A stretch of 17,155 nt of DNA from JAGXLP01 sp964649445 (GTDB lineage: Bacteria; Bipolaricaulota; Bipolaricaulia; M55B111): assembly GCA_964649445.1 (NCBI GenBank), contig CAZYPS010000039.1, forward strand, positions 1-17,155, written 5' to 3'. Below, in pieces: positions 1 through 7,291 of this stretch; position 1 is the stretch's first letter; every line of letters begins with the position of its first letter. The notes below the pieces were generated by a model. That model was not told where the DNA came from. It did not search any database and saw only the letters and a list, made by a program, of their open reading frames with translations. A program made the translations under genes and the position numbers.

Positions 1-1295
1 GCTTCCTGAATGACTCTATAGAGCTGAACCCGGGCCTCGGAACCGATAATTGACTCCACATCCCCGATCTCCAAACTTACTTCAATCCCCTCACTATCCC
101 GGATTTCTTCGAGATAATCTTCGACCGTAGAGACCAGTCCCCCTTTTTCCAGTGCCGGCGGAAGTATCTCCTTGGCCATATCCCTTAGTTTTTCATTTAA
201 CGTTCCAATTATTTCGGTCATATCCTCGACCTTCTCAGCGGCCTCAGGATCGTTTTGAATTGAATCTCGCTCTTTAAGACCAGAGAGGGCAATAATTACG
301 GAAGTCGCAAGCTGTCCAAGTTCGTCGTGAAGTTCTCGGGAAATTCGCTCTCTCTCGTCTTCCCGGGCGTGCAAAAGGTGACCGGAAAGCTCCCTGAGCT
401 CTTCCTCCAGGGTTTTCTTAGTCTCCCGTTCCCGCAAGGCTTCAATACCGAAAGCCAGATCATCCGCCAGGCTGGCCATTAGCTCCCGTTCTCGTCCGTT
501 GAACGCCCCCTCTCCCCTAGTGAATACTGTCAGGGCACCGTAGATCCCGTTCTTACCTTTCAGGGGAAAGCTAGCCACGTTTAAATAGCCTCTGGCCCGT
601 AGCTTTCCTTTCCAGCCCGGGCCAATTTCGCCGTCATCCTCCAGAGTAGCAGTAACGACCCCGCCCGACTTTATCGCCCTCCCTGTTGGCTCCCCGACAT
701 CTACATTCCCCCAGGATATTTCCAAATCGTCCAGCAGTCCCTTGTCTTTTCCGGCACTGGCGACGAACTCCACTGACCGCTCATCGTCGTACCCGGGCAA
801 ACCAATCCAGACGAGCCCGTACTCCCCTATCTCTACTATCGTTTCACAGACATCATTTAAAAGACTTTCTTCGTCCGTAGCCCTAACCAGCAGTTGGTTA
901 CAGCGACTGAGCAACTCTAGCCCCTTCTTCGCTCTCAGCTCTTCAGTGATATCCCGCCAAATTTCCAGTACGAACTGTTCACCGTCTATTTCTACTCCTC
1001 TATGGAGTATCTTAAGCTGTCTCCCCCCGAGCGCACCTTTACAAACAGCTTGCCTGGTTTCTCCCGAGGGTACATCCGGTTCAGTTAAAAGGCACTCCTC
1101 GCACCGATCGAGGTTGTCGCTATAGACTTCGTTAGTTTTTTCACCCCTGATATCTCTTCCGAGAGTATCTTCCAGTTCATCATTAATCCAGGCTATCTCG
1201 AGGTCCTGAGTCAACAGAGCCGCTTTAAAGGGAAGATGATTGAGCAGCTCCAGAGAAAAGTCTTTTTCGCTTAAAAGGGGCACAGGATCGATCAT
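1..1295 (-). CDS. PAS-GAF sensor histidine kinase, NarL/HisKA_3 class (partial, C-terminus outside window)
   Basis: The reading frame runs from ATG at 1295 to the window edge and gives 432 residues; the ATP-binding domain is cut off. Reading N to C: a PAS-like sensor region (about 1-118, ending in the PAS-typical EIWRDITEE) with Cys65-x2-Cys68 and Cys85; a GAF-like domain (about 125-285); a short coiled stretch; then a HisKA_3 dimerisation domain with ERISRELHDELGQ, in which His323 is the expected phosphoacceptor. The visible end, LYRVIQEA, is the start of the HATPase N-box. There is no membrane segment, so it is probably a cytoplasmic sensor. GGAGGTAA lies immediately before the ATG and decides the start. 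In this family the partner is a LuxR/NarL-type response regulator, which may lie beyond the left edge. The input signal is unknown; the Cys-rich PAS could be redox- or metal-responsive, but that is inference. Confidence 0.9.
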   Translation of the reverse strand, partial: MIDPVPLLSEKDFSLELLNHLPFKAALLTQDLEIAWINDELEDTLGRDIRGEKTNEVYSDNLDRCEECLLTEPDVPSGETRQAVCKGALGGRQLKILHRGVEIDGEQFVLEIWRDITEELRAKKGLELLSRCNQLLVRATDEESLLNDVCETIVEIGEYGLVWIGLPGYDDERSVEFVASAGKDKGLLDDLEISWGNVDVGEPTGRAIKSGGVVTATLEDDGEIGPGWKGKLRARGYLNVASFPLKGKNGIYGALTVFTRGEGAFNGRERELMASLADDLAFGIEALRERETKKTLEEELRELSGHLLHAREDERERISRELHDELGQLATSVIIALSGLKERDSIQNDPEAAEKVEDMTEIIGTLNEKLRDMAKEILPPALEKGGLVSTVEDYLEEIRDSEGIEVSLEIGDVESIIGSEARVQLYRVIQE

Positions 1296-1781
1296 TTACC
1301 TCCGGGGAAACTTCGTCAGCCATACTCCATTCATGGAATTGTAAATTTTCCCCGGGATTAAGTCAACAAACTGGATATTTAAGGTCCTAATTTTGTACGG
1401 CTGGAACCGCCTCTACCCAGGGAATAAACACTATTCTCGGACCAAGGTAGTTCCGGCAAATCACCTGTTTTTGTTGTCTTAATCTTCCTGGCCGAAGAAT
1501 CTGACAGGTCATTCCATAGCCGAAGACAGGGGGAGACAATCACGGCTCATAAAGAATCTCTCTGGCGAAGCACGCCGGGTAAGGGGATCCGAAACTATAA
1601 AACAGTGACTCAAACTACAGTTTAACCGGGTATTAAGTTCCATCTTCCAGATTCTAAAAACATATCGAAGGCTAACCAATTTTTCATTTCCCAACTCACC
1701 CATTTACGTTAATGATTTCCAGTTTTCCCTAAAATACGATATATATGATGACTATATCCACCTATTCAAGGAGGGGATAAA
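1296..1781. other. 486-bp intergenic gap between divergent genes
   Basis: No convincing gene, RNA or repeat was seen here. A short minus-strand frame at 1509-1703 has no recognisable features and is not called. The gap must hold the promoters for the kinase (leftward) and the CHRD gene (rightward). A possible -10 box TATGAT lies at 1744-1749, about 30 bases before the Shine-Dalgarno site of the CHRD gene, without a clear -35. The middle is rich in short G+C-rich inverted segments, but I could not fit them to a known structured RNA. Confidence 0.4.
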
Positions 1782-2312
1782 ATGAAAATTTTAAACGAAA
1801 AAACTTTAATCGGGTTAGTTCTGGCGGGATTACTTCTCGTAAACGTAGCTCCGGCCTCAGGAGCAAGCCATATGGAAACATCCAATCCAATCTTATTGAA
1901 GGCAACGCTAACACCTATCGACAGCACCCCGCCGGTTTCGGAAGAAACACCCTATTCCGGCCTGGGTCGAGCAGTCCTTTTGTTAAATTCAGAGAGGACA
2001 AAACTACATTACACAATTACTTACAAAGGGCTAAGTGAAGAACCGATTATGGCTCACTTTCATCAGGGAGGTATTAATTCCAGCGGACCTCCGGTGAGGA
2101 CAATATTTGGCCAGCCCGCAGTGGAAGAGGCTCCAGCTATGGCACCCAAAGGTACCAGTAATACCATAAGCGGAGTCTGGTCCAGTACAGATGAACAACC
2201 ACTATCGGAAGAGATAGTCGAAAAACTACTTTCAAACCAAATATATATCAATATCCACACTCCACTAAACGAGGGTGGAGAAATACAGGGTATCGTCGTC
2301 CCGATAAGTTAA
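1782..2312 (+). CDS. Exported CHRD-domain protein
   Basis: 176 residues. The N-terminus (Lys2 to about Gly27) is a signal peptide: a hydrophobic core LIGLVLAGLLLVNVAP followed by an ASGAS cleavage region. The mature part fits the CHRD domain, a beta-sandwich found in chordin and many bacterial secreted proteins. It shows the typical AHFHQG (91-96) followed by GPPV (102-105), and the closing YINIHT (155-160) with GGEIQG (165-170). His92, His94 and His159 are the kind of residues that could bind metal. AAGGAGGGG sits 6-12 bases before the ATG. The gene opens a same-strand block of cupredoxin genes, which suggests a shared extracytoplasmic role. The biochemical function of bacterial CHRD proteins is not settled and I do not assign one. 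Confidence 0.85.
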   Translation: MKILNEKTLIGLVLAGLLLVNVAPASGASHMETSNPILLKATLTPIDSTPPVSEETPYSGLGRAVLLLNSERTKLHYTITYKGLSEEPIMAHFHQGGINSSGPPVRTIFGQPAVEEAPAMAPKGTSNTISGVWSSTDEQPLSEEIVEKLLSNQIYINIHTPLNEGGEIQGIVVPIS

Positions 2313-2329
2313 CCCGCGGAGCAAATATC

Positions 2330-2375
2330 CTACCCGGGTAAGGGATTTCTTACGATCCCTTACCCGGAAGGGTAG
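2330..2375 (+). terminator. Long bulged stem-loop between the CHRD and lipoprotein cupredoxin genes
   Basis: CCGGGTAAGGGAT (2334-2346) pairs perfectly with ATCCCTTACCCGG (2355-2367) over an 8-base loop. In an alternative register CTACCC (2330-2335) pairs with GGGTAG (2370-2375), continuing the helix to about 17 bp with a GGAA bulge. No T-run follows. The 3' arm ends inside the Shine-Dalgarno region (GAGGTG, 2375-2380) of the next gene. It may be an mRNA-stabilising or attenuating hairpin rather than a classical terminator. Confidence 0.6.
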
Positions 2376-2385
2376 AGGTGATAAC

Positions 2386-2814
2386 ATGAAAATAAAATTT
2401 AATGGACCCGTAGAAAACGGGAATACAGGCGTCAAAATCAGTTATCCCCGATTAATAGCCATATCCGGCCTGCTCGTAATATTGACCTTACTGCTCGTTG
2501 GCTGCTCGTCCTATAACGGAAGTGGCGGATACGGGGGAAATAACGGAGGAAACGATTCGGTAACCACTTCCACGGTCGATATGGAAAATACCTCCTACCA
2601 ACCCGACAGCATCGAAGTTGAAGTCGGTACGGAAGTTACCTGGGTCAATCAGGACGGCATCGATCACACCGTTACGGGTGAAAACGGTCAATTCGATTCC
2701 AGAACAATTGAACCAGGAGAGGAGTTTACCTTTACCTTCGACGAACCAGGCACGTACGAGTACTCCTGTACATTCCACCCGTCTATGGAAGGTGAAGTTC
2801 TAGTTAATAGCTAA
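2386..2814 (+). CDS. Lipoprotein type-1 copper protein (plastocyanin-like cupredoxin)
   Basis: 142 residues. A hydrophobic segment (about 23-39) ends in the lipobox LLVGC, so Cys40 is the likely lipidated residue and the protein is membrane-anchored on the outside. A flexible Gly/Asn/Tyr-rich linker (41-58) leads to a cupredoxin domain of about 80 residues. The expected type-1 copper ligands are His94 (in IDHTV), Cys128, His131 and Met134 in CTFHPSMEG, with the short Cys-x2-His-x2-Met loop typical of plastocyanin/amicyanin-like proteins. The role is probably single-electron transfer at the cell surface. AGAGGTGATAAC precedes the ATG. The N-terminal stretch before the hydrophobic core is long (about 20 residues), so an internal start is possible, but the ribosome site supports this one. 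Confidence 0.9.
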   Translation: MKIKFNGPVENGNTGVKISYPRLIAISGLLVILTLLLVGCSSYNGSGGYGGNNGGNDSVTTSTVDMENTSYQPDSIEVEVGTEVTWVNQDGIDHTVTGENGQFDSRTIEPGEEFTFTFDEPGTYEYSCTFHPSMEGEVLVNS

Positions 2815-2851
2815 GGCAAGTAATTGTGTTGCTCATCTGGAGGTGAGTGAA

Positions 2852-3340
2852 ATGGACTTTATCAAAAAGAATTTGAACCTGGTTGGAATAGCTGGACTGG
2901 GTATATTGATAGCTCTTTTAGTCGGAAGTACTTTCCCCGTTTCAGCCCAGGAAAGCGGATTTACCGACGGGGTTCTGGAGGTCCGGTTAAATGAATGGTC
3001 TCTGGGTTTCGACGAAGTCAGGGTAAGCAAGGCGGACCTTACGGACGCCACTAATATAGGCAATGAACTCCCAATCCACGTGGTTAACGAAGGTTCCTTT
3101 GGCCATAACCTGGCGTTAGAAGTAAAAACTGACTCCGGGGAATACGTCGTCAGGACGAAAAATCTCCAGCCCGGAGAAGAAACCACGCTTGTAGTCAGCC
3201 TACCGGCTGGTTCCTACGAACTTTTTTGCTCCATAGATGGGCATGCCGAACAGGGCATGGAAGGTAAACTAATAATAGGTGAAGGTGACGGAATGGAAGA
3301 TAGCGAGGACGACGATTACGACTACGGCTCGGGTTACTAA
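2852..3340 (+). CDS. Exported cupredoxin with acidic Tyr-rich C-terminal tail
   Basis: 162 residues from ATG 2852. The in-frame GTG at 2843 is rejected because it lies inside the ribosome site GGAGGTGA (2839-2846). The signal peptide spans about residues 5-32 (cleavage near VSA|QES). The mature protein is a single cupredoxin domain. Its predicted copper ligands are His85 (FGHNL), Cys126, His131 and Met136 in CSIDGHAEQGMEG; the Cys-x4-His-x4-Met loop differs from the preceding lipoprotein. The last 18 residues (about 145-162) form a low-complexity tail of Asp, Glu, Tyr and Gly, which is unusual for the family and could bind metal or a partner. It sits 37 bases after the lipoprotein gene and is probably co-transcribed with it. 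Role inferred: extracytoplasmic electron or copper carrier. Confidence 0.9.
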   Translation: MDFIKKNLNLVGIAGLGILIALLVGSTFPVSAQESGFTDGVLEVRLNEWSLGFDEVRVSKADLTDATNIGNELPIHVVNEGSFGHNLALEVKTDSGEYVVRTKNLQPGEETTLVVSLPAGSYELFCSIDGHAEQGMEGKLIIGEGDGMEDSEDDDYDYGSGY

Positions 3341-3350
3341 CTATCAATAT

Positions 3351-3369
3351 CCGGGCCCAGCGGGCCCGG
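3351..3369 (+). terminator. GC-rich hairpin downstream of the exported cupredoxin gene
   Basis: CCGGGCCC and GGGCCCGG form a perfect 8-bp stem around a 3-base loop, 10 bases after the stop codon. No T-tract follows on either strand, so intrinsic termination would be weak. It may act as a 3'-end processing or stability element. A -10-like TATAAT at 3395-3400 just beyond it suggests that the next gene may have its own promoter, though no good -35 was seen. Confidence 0.55.
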
Positions 3370-3446
3370 AAAACCAATCAATTCCCGATATTTCTATAAT
3401 TAAGAGAAAATAGTCTCAATGCTGACATACAGGGAGGTCGGTTCAA

Positions 3447-4796
3447 ATGAATGGGATTAATCATCTAAAAGGTGCCAATGCTTTATTAACTACTCTCCTG
3501 ATCTTTAGTCTAGTGCTGGGAACCCTATTAGCACTCAGCCCGGCACCGGCCCATGCGGAAAGTCATGACGAAGGACTCACAGTTATTACCAAGCAGGATC
3601 CGGGGAAGCTCTTTTACTGGGTTCTACCCGACAAGAGAAGGTTGAGCAAACAGGTATTCGGAACACCGCAAAACCCGCTGCTCGCTGACAGGACTCTGGC
3701 GATAAGAATTGAGCAGGCCAAGAATCTTCCAGGAAAACTCAGCGAAACTGTCCCCGAACTATTGAAAGAACTGCCATTTCTCGTAGCTGTACCCAATAAG
3801 CTAAGAGAAGTTGGCGAAGACGGAAATAGATACACACAAACCTCCGTCCCGCTTCCGTTCGGGTCAACAAAAGCGGAGGTTACGTCGGGTAACTTCCGGT
3901 TCGTTTTTAAGGACAATCAAAGATGGGATATACCGGGCAAACCAACCGATACCGCTGACAGTGTCGACGTAAAAGCCCAGTTCACTGACCCCGCAGGTAA
4001 CGAGTACCGGGTAGAGGCAAAACAGGTCCTCCAGCCACCGACTCCCGGCTGGCAGACCGGTGGCGGAGTAATTACAAATACTTTTCACCACGGTAAGACC
4101 GGAACCGGTCCACCATTGTTCCCGGAAATTTACACCTATGGCGCGGCCTGGACGGTCGGGGATGTATACGTCAACGGGGAGCTAAAGGAATCGAACAGGA
4201 ACAAGCTGGTCCATTTTATGACCACTCAAATCGCCAGGGATGGCGACTACAGATTGTCCCTGGATGAAGAATTACCTCTATCAGCGGATAATACAATCGC
4301 CGGCCAGAGCCACCATTCCCACATGATGATAATGCCGATTAAAGTTACACCACAGGGTCCAATCCACGAAGAACTAGAAACCGAATTTACGTTGCCCAAC
4401 GGGGACAAGCAACCATTTATCCATGCAATGTGGGAAGCTGACACCATAGTCCAGGCACCGGTAAAGGGCACAGAAATGAACCAAGTCGCGAGAGAGGAAG
4501 AAGACGTTAACCAAGAAATCTCCATAACCGTCGAAGGTGGCGAATGGTTTTTCGAGCCGGAAACTATAAGAGTAAATAAAGGCCAGAGGGTAACTTTAAA
4601 ATTCGAAAACGTGGGCTCTTATTCCCACAATCTGAAGGTCGGACAGTTCGACGCGAAGACAAGCACCATCGGCGGAGACGGTCAAACCACCAGCGTAACG
4701 TTTAAGGCAGATAAATCGGGAGAGTTTCCTTTTTGGTGCGCCGTACCGGGCCACAGAAGCGCCGGCATGGAAGGTACTTTGATTGTCGAGGAATAG
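3447..4796 (+). CDS. Exported two-domain protein: novel His/Met-rich domain plus C-terminal cupredoxin
   Basis: 449 residues, starting at ATG 3447 after GGGAGGTCGG. The signal peptide is about 1-37, ending APAHA|ES. Residues about 40-345 form a region I do not recognise. Its second half is dotted with clustered possible metal ligands: His214-His215, His256 and Met258 (VHFMTT), His289/290/292 with Met293/294/296 (SHHSHMMIMP), and His326 with Met328 (IHAMWE). Residues about 355-449 are a type-1 copper domain with ligands His394 (YSHNL), Cys431, His436 and Met441 (CAVPGHRSAGMEG). The cupredoxin probably passes electrons to or from a second metal centre in the N-terminal domain; that is inference. 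It is the largest gene of the copper-protein block and likely its functional centre. It could be an extracytoplasmic oxidoreductase or a copper-binding protein. Confidence 0.85.
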   Translation: MNGINHLKGANALLTTLLIFSLVLGTLLALSPAPAHAESHDEGLTVITKQDPGKLFYWVLPDKRRLSKQVFGTPQNPLLADRTLAIRIEQAKNLPGKLSETVPELLKELPFLVAVPNKLREVGEDGNRYTQTSVPLPFGSTKAEVTSGNFRFVFKDNQRWDIPGKPTDTADSVDVKAQFTDPAGNEYRVEAKQVLQPPTPGWQTGGGVITNTFHHGKTGTGPPLFPEIYTYGAAWTVGDVYVNGELKESNRNKLVHFMTTQIARDGDYRLSLDEELPLSADNTIAGQSHHSHMMIMPIKVTPQGPIHEELETEFTLPNGDKQPFIHAMWEADTIVQAPVKGTEMNQVAREEEDVNQEISITVEGGEWFFEPETIRVNKGQRVTLKFENVGSYSHNLKVGQFDAKTSTIGGDGQTTSVTFKADKSGEFPFWCAVPGHRSAGMEGTLIVEE

Positions 4797-4816
4797 ATCC
4801 AAGTTTTAATTAAAAG

Positions 4817-4847
4817 CGGGTGGGGATCATATACAAATCCCCACCCG
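4817..4847 (+). terminator. Stem-loop after the two-domain copper protein
   Basis: CGGGTGGGGA (4817-4826) pairs perfectly with TCCCCACCCG (4838-4847) around an 11-base A/T-rich loop, 20 bases after the stop codon. Only GTTAAAC follows, so there is no strong U-tract. It probably separates the copper block from the flavoprotein gene that follows. Confidence 0.65.
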
Positions 4848-4895
4848 TTAAACAAGAGATTTGACAGGATTTGCCACCAGTGGAGGTGTAACGAG

Positions 4896-5513
4896 ATGAG
4901 CGTAAAAATCCGTGTCGTTTTCTACAGCATGTACGGACAGGTGTACCACATGGCTGAAGCCGAAGCCAGAGGTGCAGAACAAGTCGACGGAGCCGAAGTT
5001 GATATATACCAGGTCCCCGAATTAGTCCCTGAAGAGACATTGAAAGAAACTGGAGCAAAGAAAGCAAGACAACAATTTGATCACATTCCCGTAATTGAAC
5101 CCGACGACCTGGTCAAACCTGAGGCTATAATATTCGGCACCCCAACGAGGTTCGGCAACATGGCGGCTCAAATGAGGAACTTTCTTGATCAAACGTGCGG
5201 GCTCTGGGAAGAAAACGCGCTGGTTGACAAAGTTGGAAGCGTATTTACTTCAACAGCTACTCAGCACGGGGGACAGGAAACGACTATTACCAGTTTCCAT
5301 TCGACACTGTTCCACCTGGGCTTCATCGTGTTAGGTATACCCTATTCGGAAGAGAGGCTAACCGAAATGGACCAAATAACCGGTGGTTCTCCTTACGGGG
5401 CGTCAACTCTGGCCGGTCTCGACGGGTCACGCCAGCCAAGTGAAAACGAACTAGAACTGGCAAATTATCAGGGTAAGCGCGTCGCGAGAATAGCTAAAAA
5501 GTTGATGGGGTGA
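4896..5513 (+). CDS. wrbA: NAD(P)H:quinone oxidoreductase, WrbA-type flavodoxin-fold protein
   Basis: 205 residues, the usual WrbA length. The FMN phosphate loop is at YSMYGQVYHMA (10-20). GTPTRFGNMAAQMRNFLDQT (81-100) and the two WrbA hallmarks STATQHGGQETT (119-130) and GGSPYGASTLAG (163-174) are all present. Family members bind FMN, are tetrameric and reduce quinones by two electrons with NAD(P)H, limiting semiquinone radicals. There is no signal peptide, so it is cytoplasmic, unlike the genes before it. TGGAGGTG is placed well before the ATG, and a TTGACA-like box at 4861-4866 hints at its own promoter. Proximity to copper proteins suggests a shared redox-stress context, but that is only inference. 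Confidence 0.93.
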   Translation: MSVKIRVVFYSMYGQVYHMAEAEARGAEQVDGAEVDIYQVPELVPEETLKETGAKKARQQFDHIPVIEPDDLVKPEAIIFGTPTRFGNMAAQMRNFLDQTCGLWEENALVDKVGSVFTSTATQHGGQETTITSFHSTLFHLGFIVLGIPYSEERLTEMDQITGGSPYGASTLAGLDGSRQPSENELELANYQGKRVARIAKKLMG

Positions 5514-5531
5514 CACCCCCTTTAGTTTCCA
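5507..5531 (+). terminator. Possible short terminator of wrbA
   Basis: GGGGT and ACCCC form a 5-bp stem with a 3-base loop overlapping the wrbA stop codon, followed by CCTTTAGTTTCC. The stem is short and the T-tract broken, so this is a weak call. Confidence 0.3.
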
Positions 5532-5651
5532 AAAGAGAAAAAAGGAGACCGTTTCCTGTTTTTATATTTAACCTAATGGTTAAAAAAACTAAGATTTTTT
5601 ATGGAACTTATTAATCAATCAAGTGAACATCTTCCGATTGGGGGTTACGAA

Positions 5652-6836
5652 ATGAAAACGATTTATGAATTTTCCTTCTCCAAAAAGGTTTATCTCATGC
5701 TCGTCTTATCTATAGCTCTATTGATCACTTTTTCACCTACAGTAAGCGGGAAAATTTCCGCCGCTCAGTTCTTCGAGGAGTCCGACGTCCGGGTAAATTA
5801 TGACGAGGGAATTTTCGTCTTGAAGCTGGATACACCAATGCCCGTACTTTGTGCCGTAAACTATGGATCTCCCGGGGAAGAGTTTACCGATTTGACCGCC
5901 ATGGAAATGGTTTCTCCTGCCCGGGATCACGATATCGAGCTCGGTCTGAAAAAGGGTAAACGCTATAAAGTAATTTTGACCGCTTTCACCCGAGACCACC
6001 GGGTTTTTAGGTCGAAAACTTACCTGATCTCCACCGGGACAGTTCCCGAGAATAAGAACCTAATAGACGATACCATCGGGGAAGCCCGGGTCCTCCAACC
6101 GGAGCAAAACCTCGAGGAGTTCAAAACCACACCCGAAATCACCGATATCGGCTCGGAGCTAGCTCAGTTATCCTTCGCAACCAAGAAAATTACACTTGCC
6201 TCTACTGCTATAGGAGAAACAAATGAATTCGGCCGACTGATTCGTTCATCCAGCACGAGTCCATTTCGCCAGCGCGAACTGGACGTCCTCGGGTTAACGC
6301 CCGAAACGAAATATTTCACCGAAACAATACTGCTCGATAGAAAGGGTAACCTGTACAGGTCTGAAAGAGAAAACTTCACCACTCTCGAACCAAAAAAGAA
6401 AGAAGATTACGGGAAAAACTGGGCCAGCCTCGAAGCCGGAGCCACCATAAAAGAGGTGAGCAGCAACTGGGGAGGTGATCCCTCCGGTACATTCGGAGCT
6501 AAAAACGCCATTGACGGCGATCCAGGTACCGAATGGTCTTCTCAGGATGAGGGGAATAACGCCTGGATCGAGATAGAACTCCCCGAAAGGATAAAAATAA
6601 CTGCGATTGGTTTCTGGACCCGAACCATGGGCAGTACGGGCCAGATATCGAAGATCCGCGTAACCACGGGGGAGGGAAAGGTTATCGGTGATTTTCCGAT
6701 TCCCTCGGCTACCGAACTCCATGATTATTCAGTTACCCCTACCTCCGCCGACCAGATAAGGTTCGAGGTCCTCGAATCTTCCGGGGGTAACACGGGTGCA
6801 CGAGAAATCAAGGTATACGGAACCAAAATAGAATAG
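5652..6836 (+). CDS. Exported protein with two Fn3-like repeats and a discoidin (F5/8 type C) domain
   Basis: 394 residues from ATG 5652, chosen because TTGGGGGTTACGAA precedes it and a signal/anchor segment (about 10-33, VYLMLVLSIALLITF) then falls at the N-terminus. The earlier ATG at 5601 has no ribosome site. Residues about 45-128 and 165-246 look like two related Fn3-type repeats: both end in an R-x-L/I-x-L-x-L-x-x-x-x-x-Y segment, then a strand, then T-x-L or S-T-G. Residues about 253-392 form a discoidin domain with the typical AIDGDPGTEWSS (286-297), WIEIELPERIKITAIGFW (305-322) and a closing REIKVYG. Such domains bind sugars or surfaces. The likely role is cell-surface binding or adhesion; no catalytic domain is present. 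TTTAACC/GGTTAAA at 5567-5584 is a small inverted repeat upstream of the gene. Confidence 0.85.
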   Translation: MKTIYEFSFSKKVYLMLVLSIALLITFSPTVSGKISAAQFFEESDVRVNYDEGIFVLKLDTPMPVLCAVNYGSPGEEFTDLTAMEMVSPARDHDIELGLKKGKRYKVILTAFTRDHRVFRSKTYLISTGTVPENKNLIDDTIGEARVLQPEQNLEEFKTTPEITDIGSELAQLSFATKKITLASTAIGETNEFGRLIRSSSTSPFRQRELDVLGLTPETKYFTETILLDRKGNLYRSERENFTTLEPKKKEDYGKNWASLEAGATIKEVSSNWGGDPSGTFGAKNAIDGDPGTEWSSQDEGNNAWIEIELPERIKITAIGFWTRTMGSTGQISKIRVTTGEGKVIGDFPIPSATELHDYSVTPTSADQIRFEVLESSGGNTGAREIKVYGTKIE

Positions 6837-6871
6837 CTCGGTCGACATAACAGGTAAAAAAATGAAACCAA

Positions 6872-6900
6872 TTGTCCGGTTAGGCAAGCTAATTTATAAT
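6872..6900 (+). promoter_or_regulatory. Sigma-A-type promoter of the 6937 gene
   Basis: TTGTCC (6872-6877), a 17-base spacer and a perfect TATAAT (6895-6900). Transcription would start near 6907, where GAGGAT (6907-6912) can pair with ATCCTC (6931-6936) just before the start codon. Confidence 0.6.
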
Positions 6901-6936
6901 TGATACGAGGATATTTACTTCAAATTGGTGATCCTC

Positions 6937-7266
6937 ATGAAACCCAACCCGAAGCGACGAACAAAAAGAACAAGAGAGTTAGACCGGTCCGAGATGGGAA
7001 ATCAGGGCGCTTTTGAGTTAAAACTTAACCTGACAGGTGAAGAAGTATTAGAGTTAGCGAGGGACCATTTCCCCGAAGAAAACGGAATTGAGGAAACCAG
7101 CAGCGGAGACAACTGCATATCTTTTGAAGAACCCACGCGGTCATGGCTGGGTGGACAGGTAATGATCTCCACCTGCCCGGACGAGGAGACCAATAAAACC
7201 GAAGTAACCGTAACACACTACCACAGGAAGGACGCCGTTAAGAGATTTATTGAAAAGTTGACTTAG
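6937..7266 (+). CDS. Small protein of unknown function
   Basis: 109 residues from ATG 6937, preceded by GGTGAT at 6927-6932. An in-frame TTG/GTG just upstream lies within that ribosome site and is not used. The N-terminus is strongly basic (KPNPKRRTKRTRELDR), followed by a compact acidic alpha/beta-like domain (about 26-108) containing Cys and Trp in ISTCPDEE and RSWLGGQV. There is no signal peptide or membrane segment, so it is probably cytoplasmic. The basic tail might contact nucleic acid, but no family is recognised. It has its own promoter and converges with the PNPOx-fold gene, 25 bases apart. The order of strands and hydrophobic residues resembles small lipid- or ligand-binding folds, without proof. 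Confidence 0.7.
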   Translation: MKPNPKRRTKRTRELDRSEMGNQGAFELKLNLTGEEVLELARDHFPEENGIEETSSGDNCISFEEPTRSWLGGQVMISTCPDEETNKTEVTVTHYHRKDAVKRFIEKLT

Positions 7267-7291
7267 TGGAATTTGGCTCGAGGAACTCGGT

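Noticed and set aside
742..1125. Plus-strand frame with Ser-rich translation
   Set aside because: It is antisense to the sensor kinase, whose PAS, GAF and HisKA_3 motifs are clear.
1400..1620. c-di-GMP or cobalamin riboswitch before the CHRD gene
   Set aside because: Some G+C-rich inverted segments are present, but the conserved boxes of these classes are absent on both strands.
2843..2851. GTG start for the second cupredoxin
   Set aside because: It lies inside the ribosome site GGAGGTGA; the ATG at 2852 is correctly spaced.
5601..5651. ATG 5601 as start of the discoidin-domain protein
   Set aside because: No ribosome site is present, and the signal segment would be buried behind 17 extra polar residues. 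ATG 5652 has GGGGG upstream.
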